NCBI GenBank assembly: GCA_910583735.1
Contig: CAJTXS010000009.1
Coordinates: 1 to 52,567, forward strand
Direction of reading: 5' to 3'
Length of the DNA: 52,567 nt
DNA from: an uncultured Christensenella sp.
Lineage (GTDB): Bacteria > Bacillota > Clostridia > Christensenellales > UBA3700
Of the stretch, positions 8,371 to 15,658 are shown piece by piece. Under the pieces are notes generated by a model. The model did no database searches. It was given only the letters and a program-made list of their open reading frames with translations, and had not been told where the DNA came from. A program made the position numbers and the translations under genes. Position 1 is the stretch's first letter, and each line of letters opens with the position of its first letter.

Positions 8371-9867
8371 TTATTTACCGCCGGTAAACTTGAAATTGCC
8401 CTTCTCCAAAGCGCGCATATGCAGCACCATATTGTCAATAAATTCCGCATTAGTCTTGGTACGCATAAGCATATTGAGCATCTGCTCGGTCGCGTCGGCA
8501 TTGTCGCCTGCTATCATGCGACGCACAGCGAATACGCCCTCGAGCTCTTTTTGCGACAAGAGCAAATCCTCTCTTCTTGTACTCGAGCGATTGAGGTCGA
8601 TAGCGGGGAATATACGCCTTTCCGAAAGCTTCCTGTCAAGATGTATCTCCATATTGCCCGTACCCTTAAACTCTTCGTATATAACGTCGTCCATACGGCT
8701 GCCCGTATCGATAAGCGCTGTAGCGATAATAGTGAGCGAACCGCCGTTCTCGATATTACGCGCGCTACCGAAGAAACGCTTGGGGTTATGCAATGCCCCC
8801 GGGTCGATACCGCCCGACAGCGTGCGTCCCGTAGGCGGAATCGTAAGATTGTACGCCCTTGCAAGCCTTGTGAGCGAATCCATTATTATTACTACGTCCT
8901 TACCCAATTCTACATTGCGCTTAGCTTTTTCAATAAGCAGCTCCGCCGCCTTGCAGTGATGCTCGGGCATTTCGTCAAAGGTAGAATATATTACTTCGCC
9001 CTTAATGGATCGCTGCATATCCGTAACCTCTTCCGGACGCTCGTCCACAAGCAATACATACAGCAATACTTCGGGATAATTCTCCGCGATAGAGCCTGCT
9101 ATCTTCTTGAGCAAAGTTGTCTTACCTGCCTTAGGAGGAGACACTATCATTGCCCTCTGTCCTTTACCTATAGGAGATATGAGATCTATGCTCCTTATCG
9201 CAAAATCGCTCCTTGCGTTGTCTCTCTCGAGCTTAAATCTCTCATTGGGATATATGGGCACAAGACTGTCGAACTGCGGTCTCTGCCTAAGATTATCGGG
9301 CTTATGACCGTTGACTTTTTCGACGGCTATCAATGCAGGCGGACGGGAGCTTTCCGCATTCTTCTTGGCGACGCCGACAACCATATCGCCCATCCTCAAG
9401 CCGAGACTCTTAATAATTTTTGCCGATATATATGTGTCCTTATTGCTGTATTCACAATTCTCCGCGCGTAAAAATCCGTAACCTTCTTGGAGAATATCCA
9501 GAACGCCGCTCTTGCTTTCGCAGTCGTCGTTTAACAACAATTCGGATATTGTAGGAAAAGATTTATTATTACCTATGCCGTCCATAGCGTCATAATCCCT
9601 TCTATCGTATCTATCGGAATAATTCCTCTCCGACGCAGGCGTCGCTGTAGGCTCATCGGCGTTCATTGACTTGACTTCCGGCTTAGGAGGTCTTCCCCTG
9701 TTGCTTATTTTCGGCGCAGTCTTGCCCGAAGCTATATCAAGATAATCTTTGACAAGCTGATCCTTTTTCTTAGTAGTAGGAGAAGCAACACCTATCTTTC
9801 TCGCGGCGGTCCTTAATTGAAAAATGCTCATTTTCGCAAGTTCTCTCTCATCAAAATATTCAGTCAT
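8371..9867 (-). CDS. rho: Transcription termination factor Rho
   Basis: 498-aa hexameric RNA-dependent ATPase that ends transcription at Rho-dependent sites. Rho_N helical domain at about 7-47 (ELAKMSIFQLRTAARKIGV), a linker of about 60 residues (50-110), the cold-shock-like RNA-binding domain at about 117-190 (GVLDILQEGYGFLR), then the RecA-like motor: Walker A SPPKAGKTT at 243-251, Walker B VVIIMDSLTRLARAYN near 325-340, and the Q/R-loop segments SGGIDPGALHNPKRFFGSAR. The linker is polar, with an AT-hook-like RGRPPK at 57-62 and many D, R, Y and N residues; such insertions are common in Rho from Gram-positives. The ATG has GGGAG upstream. A 10-bp inverted repeat lies 120 nt upstream. Confidence 0.97.
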   Translation of the reverse strand: MTEYFDERELAKMSIFQLRTAARKIGVASPTTKKKDQLVKDYLDIASGKTAPKISNRGRPPKPEVKSMNADEPTATPASERNYSDRYDRRDYDAMDGIGNNKSFPTISELLLNDDCESKSGVLDILQEGYGFLRAENCEYSNKDTYISAKIIKSLGLRMGDMVVGVAKKNAESSRPPALIAVEKVNGHKPDNLRQRPQFDSLVPIYPNERFKLERDNARSDFAIRSIDLISPIGKGQRAMIVSPPKAGKTTLLKKIAGSIAENYPEVLLYVLLVDERPEEVTDMQRSIKGEVIYSTFDEMPEHHCKAAELLIEKAKRNVELGKDVVIIMDSLTRLARAYNLTIPPTGRTLSGGIDPGALHNPKRFFGSARNIENGGSLTIIATALIDTGSRMDDVIYEEFKGTGNMEIHLDRKLSERRIFPAIDLNRSSTRREDLLLSQKELEGVFAVRRMIAGDNADATEQMLNMLMRTKTNAEFIDNMVLHMRALEKGNFKFTGGK

Positions 9868-9986
9868 ATAAATACTCCCGATAAATTATTTTATGTAGGA
9901 TACACATAGCCCTATGCTCGACTTAAGTACAGAATTCAAAAATAAAAAACGATTTTACTTACTCATCTTGAAAGTAACTCAGTTAA

Positions 9987-10024
9987 GCGCGCCTATATAA
10001 TGCCGTCACCATACATAGGCGCGT
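9987..10024 (-). repeat. Inverted repeat in the rho leader
   Basis: CGCGCCTAT (9988-9996) and ATAGGCGCG (10015-10023) pair over 9 bp, with a G-U pair outside and an 18-nt loop. It lies between the MBL gene and rho. Neither side has a T-run, so it is not a simple terminator; it could be an RNA structure in the rho 5' leader. Confidence 0.5.
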
Positions 10025-10053
10025 GCCGATTATCCTTAGAAAGCTTTATAATG

Positions 10054-10710
10054 CTAAAATTTATCTCCGTCAAAGACAATGACCTTAGTAGTTTCTCCGT
10101 CAAAATCGTCTCTGGCAAGCTCGATGGTGTCGCCGTCGACATTTACGATCTGTTCGTCGTCAAAAAGCTGTAAAAATGCCTTAACTTTATCGATATCAAG
10201 CTCGCACGAAGGAGTCTTGAAGTGCATGGGAATTACGACGTCGGGCATCAGAAAATCTACATATTCCTTAGCCTGCTCGGCATCGATGGTATACGTACCG
10301 CCTACGGGTATAAGCAATACATTTACAGCGCCGATAGCCTCTCCGAGCTTAGGCGTAATTTCCTCGCCGATATCGCCCATATGCACTACTTCAACACCGT
10401 CGAGTCTGCATCTGAATACGAGATTCTTACCTCTTAAGCTACCTTCGCTTGAGTCGTGAGCGCTCTCGAGAGCGGTAATATATGTGCCTTTGATTTCCCA
10501 ATAGCCCTTAGAGTCCAGTACGATAGGCGTACCGCCTACCGAATCCGCGCTATTGTGATCCTCATGTCCGTGACTGACTGTTACGATGTCCGCGCAGACC
10601 TTTGGATACTTAATGCCTACGTAATTACTGTCGTAAGGATCGGTTACGATAGTTGTGCCGGTCGATTCCTCCAACATAAAGGAAGAATGTCCCAACCATT
10701 TGATTTTCAT
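10054..10710 (-). CDS. Metallo-beta-lactamase-fold hydrolase (UPF0173/YtkL-like)
   Basis: 218-aa cytoplasmic hydrolase of the beta-lactamase fold that should bind two metal ions. Ligand motif H47-G-H49-E-D51-H52, then H110-M-G-D113, and H163 in IPMHFKT: a complete set. The protein starts directly in MKIKWLGHSSF, typical of the UPF0173 group. Known relatives have only loosely defined substrates, so no reaction is claimed. The ATG is 2 nt past the prs stop, with GAGGAG lying inside the end of prs, so the two genes are probably co-transcribed and coupled. A link to PRPP or nucleotide metabolism is suggested only by this position. Confidence 0.88.
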   Translation of the reverse strand: MKIKWLGHSSFMLEESTGTTIVTDPYDSNYVGIKYPKVCADIVTVSHGHEDHNSADSVGGTPIVLDSKGYWEIKGTYITALESAHDSSEGSLRGKNLVFRCRLDGVEVVHMGDIGEEITPKLGEAIGAVNVLLIPVGGTYTIDAEQAKEYVDFLMPDVVIPMHFKTPSCELDIDKVKAFLQLFDDEQIVNVDGDTIELARDDFDGETTKVIVFDGDKF

Positions 10711-10712
10711 AA

Positions 10713-11909
10713 TTACTCCTCTATATCCAGCGCCAGCTGCATCGGCTTTGCGCTGTTGAATTTCTCAATAAGCTCATGTATCTTGTCATGAGGGTCCAGC
10801 AGGACTGTTATTGATTTCTTTTGATTGCACGCGGCAATTATATACGCTAAGAATTTAGACATATCCGCCTGCACGAACCACGGCTTTTCAAGCAGCTCGG
10901 GCATGCAATAGGTCAAATTGGTACTCAATACCGCTGTAAAGAGCCCCTTATTATAAGCGTCCTCGAACTTCTGCAAGCCTTCCGTAAACAGAGCATAAGT
11001 GGCAGACAAGAATATTTTACCCGCGCCTCTCTCTTTTAACTCTATACACAGCTTAAGCATGCTATCGCCTGTAGCTATAATATCGTCGGCGACGAAGATA
11101 TCTTTTCCTTTCACGTCGTTGCCGATATATTCGTGCGCTACTATAGGATTACGTCCGTTGACAACATTTGCGTAATCGCGTCTCTTATAGAACATTCCGA
11201 GATCGGTACCAAGCACCGAAGCATAATAGATATTACGGCTCATAGCGCCCTCGTCGGGACTTACTATCATAAACTGCTCTTTGCTCATATTCACTTCGGA
11301 ATAATGCTGCAACAATGCCTTGAGTATCTGATAGGTGGGGAAGAAATTGTCAAAGCCCATGAGCGGCACCGCATTCTGTACTCTGGGATCGTGAGCGTCG
11401 AACGTGATAATGTCCTGTACGCCCATCGTCTCGAGCTCTCTCAGCATCTGCGAACAATCGAGCGACTCTCTGGAGTTGCGACGATGCTGTCTGCCGCCGT
11501 AAAGCATGGGCATGACTACGGTTATCGAAGCAGCCTTACCGCCTATAGCGGATATTATTCTCTTAAGGTCGGCATAATGGTCGTCCGGCGACATGCGATG
11601 CGGCGTTCCGAACATATTGTACGTAACCGAGTAGTTGCCCACATCGGATACGATATAGATATCCTTGCCCCTCACAGACTCGGCTATCAATCCCTTACCG
11701 TCTCCGGTAGTGAACCTGGGACACGAGTTGGAGATAAGGAAGGTCTCCACTCTGCACTTCTTCCCATTTTTCTCGGCCTCGGTATTGTACCAATTTACAA
11801 GATACTTATCTACCTCTCTGCCGAGCTCTCTTGCACCTTCCAGCGCAATTATGCCCATATTATTGGCGCCCTCACCGTCAAATCTGAAAATTGATTCGAA
11901 AAACGGCAT
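10713..11909 (-). CDS. prs: Ribose-phosphate diphosphokinase (PRPP synthetase), long form
   Basis: 398-aa enzyme that makes 5-phosphoribosyl-1-diphosphate from ribose-5-phosphate and ATP, the precursor of purines, pyrimidines, NAD, His and Trp. Motifs: R140-Q-H-R-R, equivalent to the ATP-binding R-Q-D-R-K; FDAHDPRVQN (170-179), the counterpart of the metal/ATP-binding D-x-H segment; and the PRPP loop VADDIIATGDSM (273-284). It is longer than the usual 310-320 aa, with extra residues at the N-terminus and near 330-360, and diverges at the flexible loop; this agrees with a long clostridial type. GGAGG precedes the ATG. Its only visible promoter lies upstream of a structured leader and an intrinsic terminator (11943-12130), suggesting control by attenuation. 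Confidence 0.93.
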   Translation of the reverse strand: MPFFESIFRFDGEGANNMGIIALEGARELGREVDKYLVNWYNTEAEKNGKKCRVETFLISNSCPRFTTGDGKGLIAESVRGKDIYIVSDVGNYSVTYNMFGTPHRMSPDDHYADLKRIISAIGGKAASITVVMPMLYGGRQHRRNSRESLDCSQMLRELETMGVQDIITFDAHDPRVQNAVPLMGFDNFFPTYQILKALLQHYSEVNMSKEQFMIVSPDEGAMSRNIYYASVLGTDLGMFYKRRDYANVVNGRNPIVAHEYIGNDVKGKDIFVADDIIATGDSMLKLCIELKERGAGKIFLSATYALFTEGLQKFEDAYNKGLFTAVLSTNLTYCMPELLEKPWFVQADMSKFLAYIIAACNQKKSITVLLDPHDKIHELIEKFNSAKPMQLALDIEE

Positions 11910-11942
11910 ATTACTTCAACCTCCGTGTGTCGATTTGCATAT

Positions 11943-11977
11943 AAAAAATATTATTCATTATTCTCAAAGATGAATAA
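11943..11977 (-). terminator. Intrinsic terminator in the prs leader
   Basis: Perfect 8-bp stem TTATTCAT / ATGAATAA (11951-11958, 11970-11977) with an 11-nt loop, followed on the minus strand by TATTTTTTAT. It sits 34 nt before the prs ATG and after the only good promoter, so prs expression must need read-through. The stem is A/U-rich and so fairly weak. Confidence 0.65.
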
Positions 11978-12095
11978 CAATTAACAAAACTATTAAAATG
12001 CGTTAACGCGATGGATACCGGTGGCAAACTGCCTCCACTGCCGTCGCCTGATGCAGACATTAGTTAAACCTCACTTGCAATAACTGCTAAGATAC
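11978..12095 (-). ncRNA. Candidate structured leader RNA of prs (unidentified)
   Basis: About 118 nt between a promoter start near 12095 and the leader terminator. It is clearly richer in G and C than the flanking DNA. Possible helices: a hairpin UGG-A-GGCA / UGCC-A-CCG around 12016-12036, UUAG / CUAA, CUGC / GCAG and a terminal GCG-UUAA-CGC. It does not match the conserved cores that I know of purine, PRPP/guanidine (ykkC), ZTP, THF, TPP, FMN, SAM, lysine, glycine, M-box, cobalamin, c-di-GMP, c-di-AMP or T-box elements, nor tmRNA, SRP RNA or RNase P. It could be a new cis-regulatory element or an independent small RNA. Confidence 0.45.
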
Positions 12096-12101
12096 GCTTT
12101 A

Positions 12102-12130
12102 ATGATAACATGTTTCGTATCTTTTATCAA
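12102..12130 (-). promoter_or_regulatory. Sigma-A promoter of the prs leader
   Basis: Minus-strand TTGATA (12125-12130), 17-nt spacer, TATCAT (12102-12107). The transcript would start near 12095, about 185 nt before the prs ATG. Confidence 0.65.
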
Positions 12131-13718
12131 TCGATTTATAATATTAATAATTTTTTAATATTTCTATTTTTTTGTTTTAATATAAAATATTTTTATATCG
12201 GTCAATAATTAATTTTTAAGCTGTTTTCATTATTTTTATATGTGACTTATACATACAAAATCGGACATTTTATATTAATAGCAGCTTATATCGCGTTTAC
12301 GAGAGCTGCGCGTTTAACGTAAGAATTCATCTGATTTTTATTATTTTATCTATACGTCCGCATCCATCCGAATTAAAAGGTTCGACGACAAATATTATCA
12401 ATAAAATTAATTGGAAGCGCGCAATCATCCGCTATCGCCATATGTCTATCTTTTATTCGCTTGCTTCACCGTGTGCTACATATCTCCGCGTATTGATTTT
12501 CTTTTCCAACAATACCCTGCGCTATCTATTATGGAAACAAAATAGAATATCTCTGATATGCCGACTGCACTTTTTGCCTGTTTTCGACATTTCGAGCATA
12601 TCGATTTTTTGAAGAAAAAAATGAAATAATCGGTACAGAAATGCAAAACGCTCAATATTTATCATAAAAATTTCATTAAAAAGCAAATTTCAATTATAAA
12701 TATTCAAGGATGATTTACACCGAAAATATCGTTTGTTTTTACATAATTATCTGCATTAATATCGAGCTTTACGGCTATAAGTCTGCCGCACTTTTTTATA
12801 ATAATATTATCATTCTATATTAATTATAATAATATATATATACAATAATAATAATGCGCCATATTATGATTAAATTTTTTGCTATTAAAGCGATTAAACA
12901 ATTTACTCCCGAGTCTTTAATATCGAACTAACAGCCGTGGTGCTTTCGTCTTTGCATGCAAGCTATTTTTTAATTTAATAGGCGGCATTTTATATGAAAT
13001 TTATCCAATCACATCTAAAGTTGGGGAATTTAACATACTAATTAAGATTAATAAACTTAATTGTTATGATACAGAAGTCTTAATACAATGCTATTCGCTT
13101 ATCAGCAAATATTTTCAATGCTCATGTTATCTGAAAATTAACTCATTTTGTATTAAAAATGTAAAAATCAAATATTAATTTCTTGGTATGTATTATATAT
13201 AATAATAAGTATAAATTTAATAATTATAAATAAAAAAATTTACAAAAATCTTGCCGTTATAATTTTATATCGAGGGATAAATTTATTGTCAAATTATGAT
13301 AAAATAAATAAGTCGAAGTTTTGCTAAGATTTTAATTAAATATAAAAATAAATATTAAATAATATTCTTTATTGGCTAAATTATTTTTTGTTTTACACTC
13401 GCCTATTAAACTATTCGTAATTCAGTTGTCATCGCTCTGCTCGTCAAATTAATTAATATTGTCGACAGACTTATAGCGTGAATTCAGCGAACAAATTTTA
13501 AGAAATAATTATAATCCGAATCATCATAATATTGCATGTAGTGAAATCCGTTTACTAAATTTATAAGAGCCTATTAATTGAATTTTATCTATTTATAAAT
13601 TCCCTACCGGCTAAGCTTTTGCATTTCGAATATTTAATAAACATAATTAATATTTTAAGTCAATTAATGTATAGTTGACTAATAATAATCCGATTAATCG
13701 TTAAAATAGTAACTCTAT
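12131..13718. other. AT-rich gene-free tract between prs and the tRNA cluster
   Basis: About 1.6 kb of very AT-rich DNA with stops in all frames. No ORF has a ribosome binding site or recognisable product. No DnaA-box cluster, tRNA, tmRNA, SRP RNA, RNase P core, direct repeat array or transposase remnant was recognised. A less AT-rich patch at about 12903-12962 has no identifiable feature. Confidence 0.6.
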
Positions 13719-13757
13719 AAAAAAATCGGTCTATATGCAATCGAACATATAAACCGA
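13719..13757 (-). terminator. Intrinsic terminator after tRNA-Leu
   Basis: On the minus strand TCGGTTTATATG pairs with CATATAGACCGA (12 bp, one G-U), 8-nt loop, followed by TTTTTTTAT. It begins 5 nt after the tRNA-Leu 3' end and closes the minus-strand tRNA cluster. Confidence 0.9.
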
Positions 13758-13762
13758 CAACT

Positions 13763-13849
13763 TGGTGCCGCTGACCGGATTTGAACCGGTACGGGGTCTC
13801 CCCCGAGGGATTTTAAGTCCCTTGCGTCTGCCTGTTTCGCCACAGCGGC
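13763..13849 (-). tRNA. tRNA-Leu (anticodon UAA)
   Basis: 87 nt with encoded CCA. Acceptor GCCGCUG / CAGCGGC, anticodon stem AGGGA / UCCCU with loop CUUAAAA (anticodon UAA), and the long variable arm expected of class II tRNA-Leu (CGGGGGAGACCCCG). It is separated from tRNA-Cys by a terminator-like hairpin. Confidence 0.97.
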
Positions 13850-13861
13850 ATAAGTTGTTAT

Positions 13862-13892
13862 AAATAAAAAGGACTCTTTTATAAGAGCCCTT
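13862..13892 (-). terminator. Terminator-like hairpin between tRNA-Cys and tRNA-Leu
   Basis: On the minus strand AAGG-G-CTCTT / AAGAG-T-CCTT gives nine pairs with one mismatch and a 4-nt loop, followed by TTTTTATTT. It lies inside the tRNA transcription unit; read-through or processing would be needed for tRNA-Leu unless Leu has its own weak promoter. Confidence 0.7.
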
Positions 13893-13895
13893 TTC

Positions 13896-13969
13896 TGGAG
13901 GCACCACCCAGATTTGAACTGGGGGTTAAGCTTTTGCAGAGCTCTGCCTTACCACTTGGCTATGGTGCC
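13896..13969 (-). tRNA. tRNA-Cys (anticodon GCA)
   Basis: 74 nt with encoded CCA. Acceptor GGCACCA / UGGUGCC, anticodon stem GAGCU / AGCUU with loop CUGCAAA (anticodon GCA), T-loop GUUCAAAUC. Confidence 0.97.
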
Positions 13970-13997
13970 ATACCGTAAGAATTATTACTAAAAAATT

Positions 13998-14073
13998 TGG
14001 AGCGGGAGACGGGGTTCGAACCCGCGACCTTCGCCTTGGCAAGGCGACGCTCTACCAACTGAGCCACTCCCGC
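13998..14073 (-). tRNA. tRNA-Gly (anticodon GCC)
   Basis: 76 nt with encoded CCA. Acceptor GCGGGAG / CUCCCGC, anticodon stem UCGCC / GGCGA with loop UUGCCAA (anticodon GCC). Complements the Gly(CCC) gene at 8201-8274. Confidence 0.97.
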
Positions 14074-14079
14074 ATAACG

Positions 14080-14155
14080 TGGTGGGAACAACAGGGCTCG
14101 AACCTGTGACCCCCTGCTTGTAAGGCAGGTGCTCTCCCAGCTGAGCTATGCTCCC
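14080..14155 (-). tRNA. tRNA-Val (anticodon UAC)
   Basis: 76 nt with encoded CCA. Acceptor GGGAGCA / UGUUCCC (one G-U), anticodon stem CCUGC / GCAGG with loop CUUACAA (anticodon UAC). First gene of the minus-strand tRNA unit, 6 nt from tRNA-Gly(GCC). Confidence 0.97.
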
Positions 14156-14170
14156 GCGCCACGCTTATAT

Positions 14171-14199
14171 AATATATCAAAAAATTATTGCGTTGTAAA
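14171..14199 (-). promoter_or_regulatory. Promoter of the Val-Gly-Cys(-Leu) tRNA unit
   Basis: Minus-strand TTTACA (14194-14199), 17-nt spacer, TATATT (14171-14176), 15 nt before the tRNA-Val 5' end. Confidence 0.65.
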
Positions 14200-14300
14200 G
14201 AGTTTTTTGCTTGCAATACAACTTTTTTTGACGCTGAAGCACTACTACAATTATTATATGTATCAAAAAGCGTATATGCGCATAAAATTACATATATCGC

Positions 14301-14329
14301 TTGATAAATTATATCCAGTGTGATATTAT
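14301..14329 (+). promoter_or_regulatory. Promoter of tRNA-Pro
   Basis: Plus-strand TTGATA (14301-14306), 17-nt spacer, TATTAT (14324-14329), 9 nt before the tRNA 5' end. Divergent from the tRNA-Val promoter. Confidence 0.8.
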
Positions 14330-14338
14330 CATTTACGC

Positions 14339-14415
14339 CGAGGTGTAGCGCAGTTTGGTAGCGCGCATGGTTCGGGACCATGAGGTCGTGGGTTCAAATC
14401 CCGTCACCTCGACCA
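14339..14415 (+). tRNA. tRNA-Pro (anticodon CGG)
   Basis: 77 nt with encoded CCA. Acceptor CGAGGUG / CACCUCG, anticodon stem CAUGG / CCAUG with loop UUCGGGA (anticodon CGG). Monocistronic, with its own promoter and terminator, on the opposite strand to the other tRNAs. Confidence 0.97.
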
Positions 14416-14420
14416 AGCGT

Positions 14421-14456
14421 ATCGGTGGAAAAATCTTACGGTTTTCCACCGATTTT
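14421..14456 (+). terminator. Intrinsic terminator of tRNA-Pro
   Basis: Perfect 12-bp stem ATCGGTGGAAAA / TTTTCCACCGAT (14421-14432, 14442-14453), 9-nt loop, followed by TTTC. Begins 5 nt after the tRNA. Confidence 0.85.
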
Positions 14457-15658
14457 CATATTCCGACAGCATTATATATCTTTATCTCCATAAAAATAAA
14501 TATTTATAAAATCGCCATATAAGGCATAATTTAATATAAATGTCAATCAATCGAATAGACACTTGTTATCTTTATACAGAAAACAGGCGCAGAAGTTACT
14601 TATCACATCTAACGATATACACATTGACCAAAAATATAACAAAATAACAAGTAGCTCAAGTATGGGAATTAATGTGTATATTTATCTAATCGATAAATAA
14701 AACTCAACTCTCCTCCGCGATCCATATCGATACCGTTAAAATAATAAAATATACATAATTCGTCGCATGACAAGAAAAATCCACGCACGGAGACACGATA
14801 AAAGATATTGAAATAAATATTGCTACTCCCGTTAAAAGCCATGTCGCTTCCAAAACATTCCCTGCGCATTAAAAATATATCAGTAGAATTTCGACGGATA
14901 ATCGGAAAGAACAGGTAAAATTATTAATATAAATACAGCAAGTATTTTGTTGAAAAAAATTTGTAACTACGCAGCTTGCTTTACAAATAAATTAATCTTG
15001 ATTAATATAACCAAGAAAATTATTTGTAAAATCGTTATGCGCCTATACTATAGAATTTTGATAACCGACAAACTGCAAGTTATTTTTCCAATAAATATAT
15101 CTTTTCCACATAGCATTGCTAAACGCTCTACCGTAGCCGTGACAACTCCTATTGCTTCGTAATCTACCGATAAAAAAATTATTAACGAAACATTAATTAT
15201 ATATCGGAAACAGAACAGAGGCTAAAAGATGATCACGATTGTGCTATATGCCATGTAAAGGAACAGATTAAGCATATAACAACTGACGGGCTTCGCTGAA
15301 ATTTATCCGACAACCAATTGCCGGCATAGTCAATCTTTATAATAAGAATAAAAAAATCTCAACATAATATGACAAGGATTTTGCAGAAATTAATATAATT
15401 ATCTTAGAGCAGAATTTTTCGCAAAGCAAGTATAATCTCAAATTAATTGCTACAGCATTCAATTGTGTTTTCATTAATTATAATTAAATATCATAGCATT
15501 AGATTAACAATTAAATGCGAATATAAGACGAATATAATTACTACATCGATACGACATAGTGAAAATCGAGTAGCACAAGCCGCAATTATTGATTTACATT
15601 AATTTTAGCCGCTATATTTCTCGATTATTATTAAATAGTGCTTATTTTGTAATTATAT
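14457..15658. other. AT-rich gene-free tract between tRNA-Pro and recG
   Basis: About 1.2 kb, AT-rich, with only two short open frames (plus 14947-15162, minus 14669-14869), both without a ribosome binding site or recognisable sequence. No repeats or mobile-element remnants were recognised. No clear hairpin terminator follows recG. Confidence 0.55.

Noticed and set aside
11978..12095. tmRNA, SRP RNA, RNase P or a known riboswitch in the prs leader
   Set aside because: None of their conserved cores (for example GGAAGG-AGC of SRP RNA, GAGGAAAGUCC of RNase P, or the ykkC/ZTP/purine cores) is present.
12131..13718. Possible replication origin in the AT-rich tract
   Set aside because: No cluster of DnaA boxes and no dnaA, dnaN, rpmH or parAB genes nearby; gene strand bias does not switch here.
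14052..14381. Long open frame across the tRNA cluster
   Set aside because: It overlaps tRNA-Val, tRNA-Gly and tRNA-Pro; the frame is a by-product of tRNA sequence.
14669..14869. 66-codon open frame on minus near tRNA-Pro
   Set aside because: No Shine-Dalgarno, low-complexity aromatic and hydrophobic content, and no supporting context; likely chance.
14947..15162. 71-codon open frame on plus in the AT-rich tract
   Set aside because: It would begin with TTG, has no ribosome binding site, has AT-driven composition (K, I, N, L) and no recognisable family.
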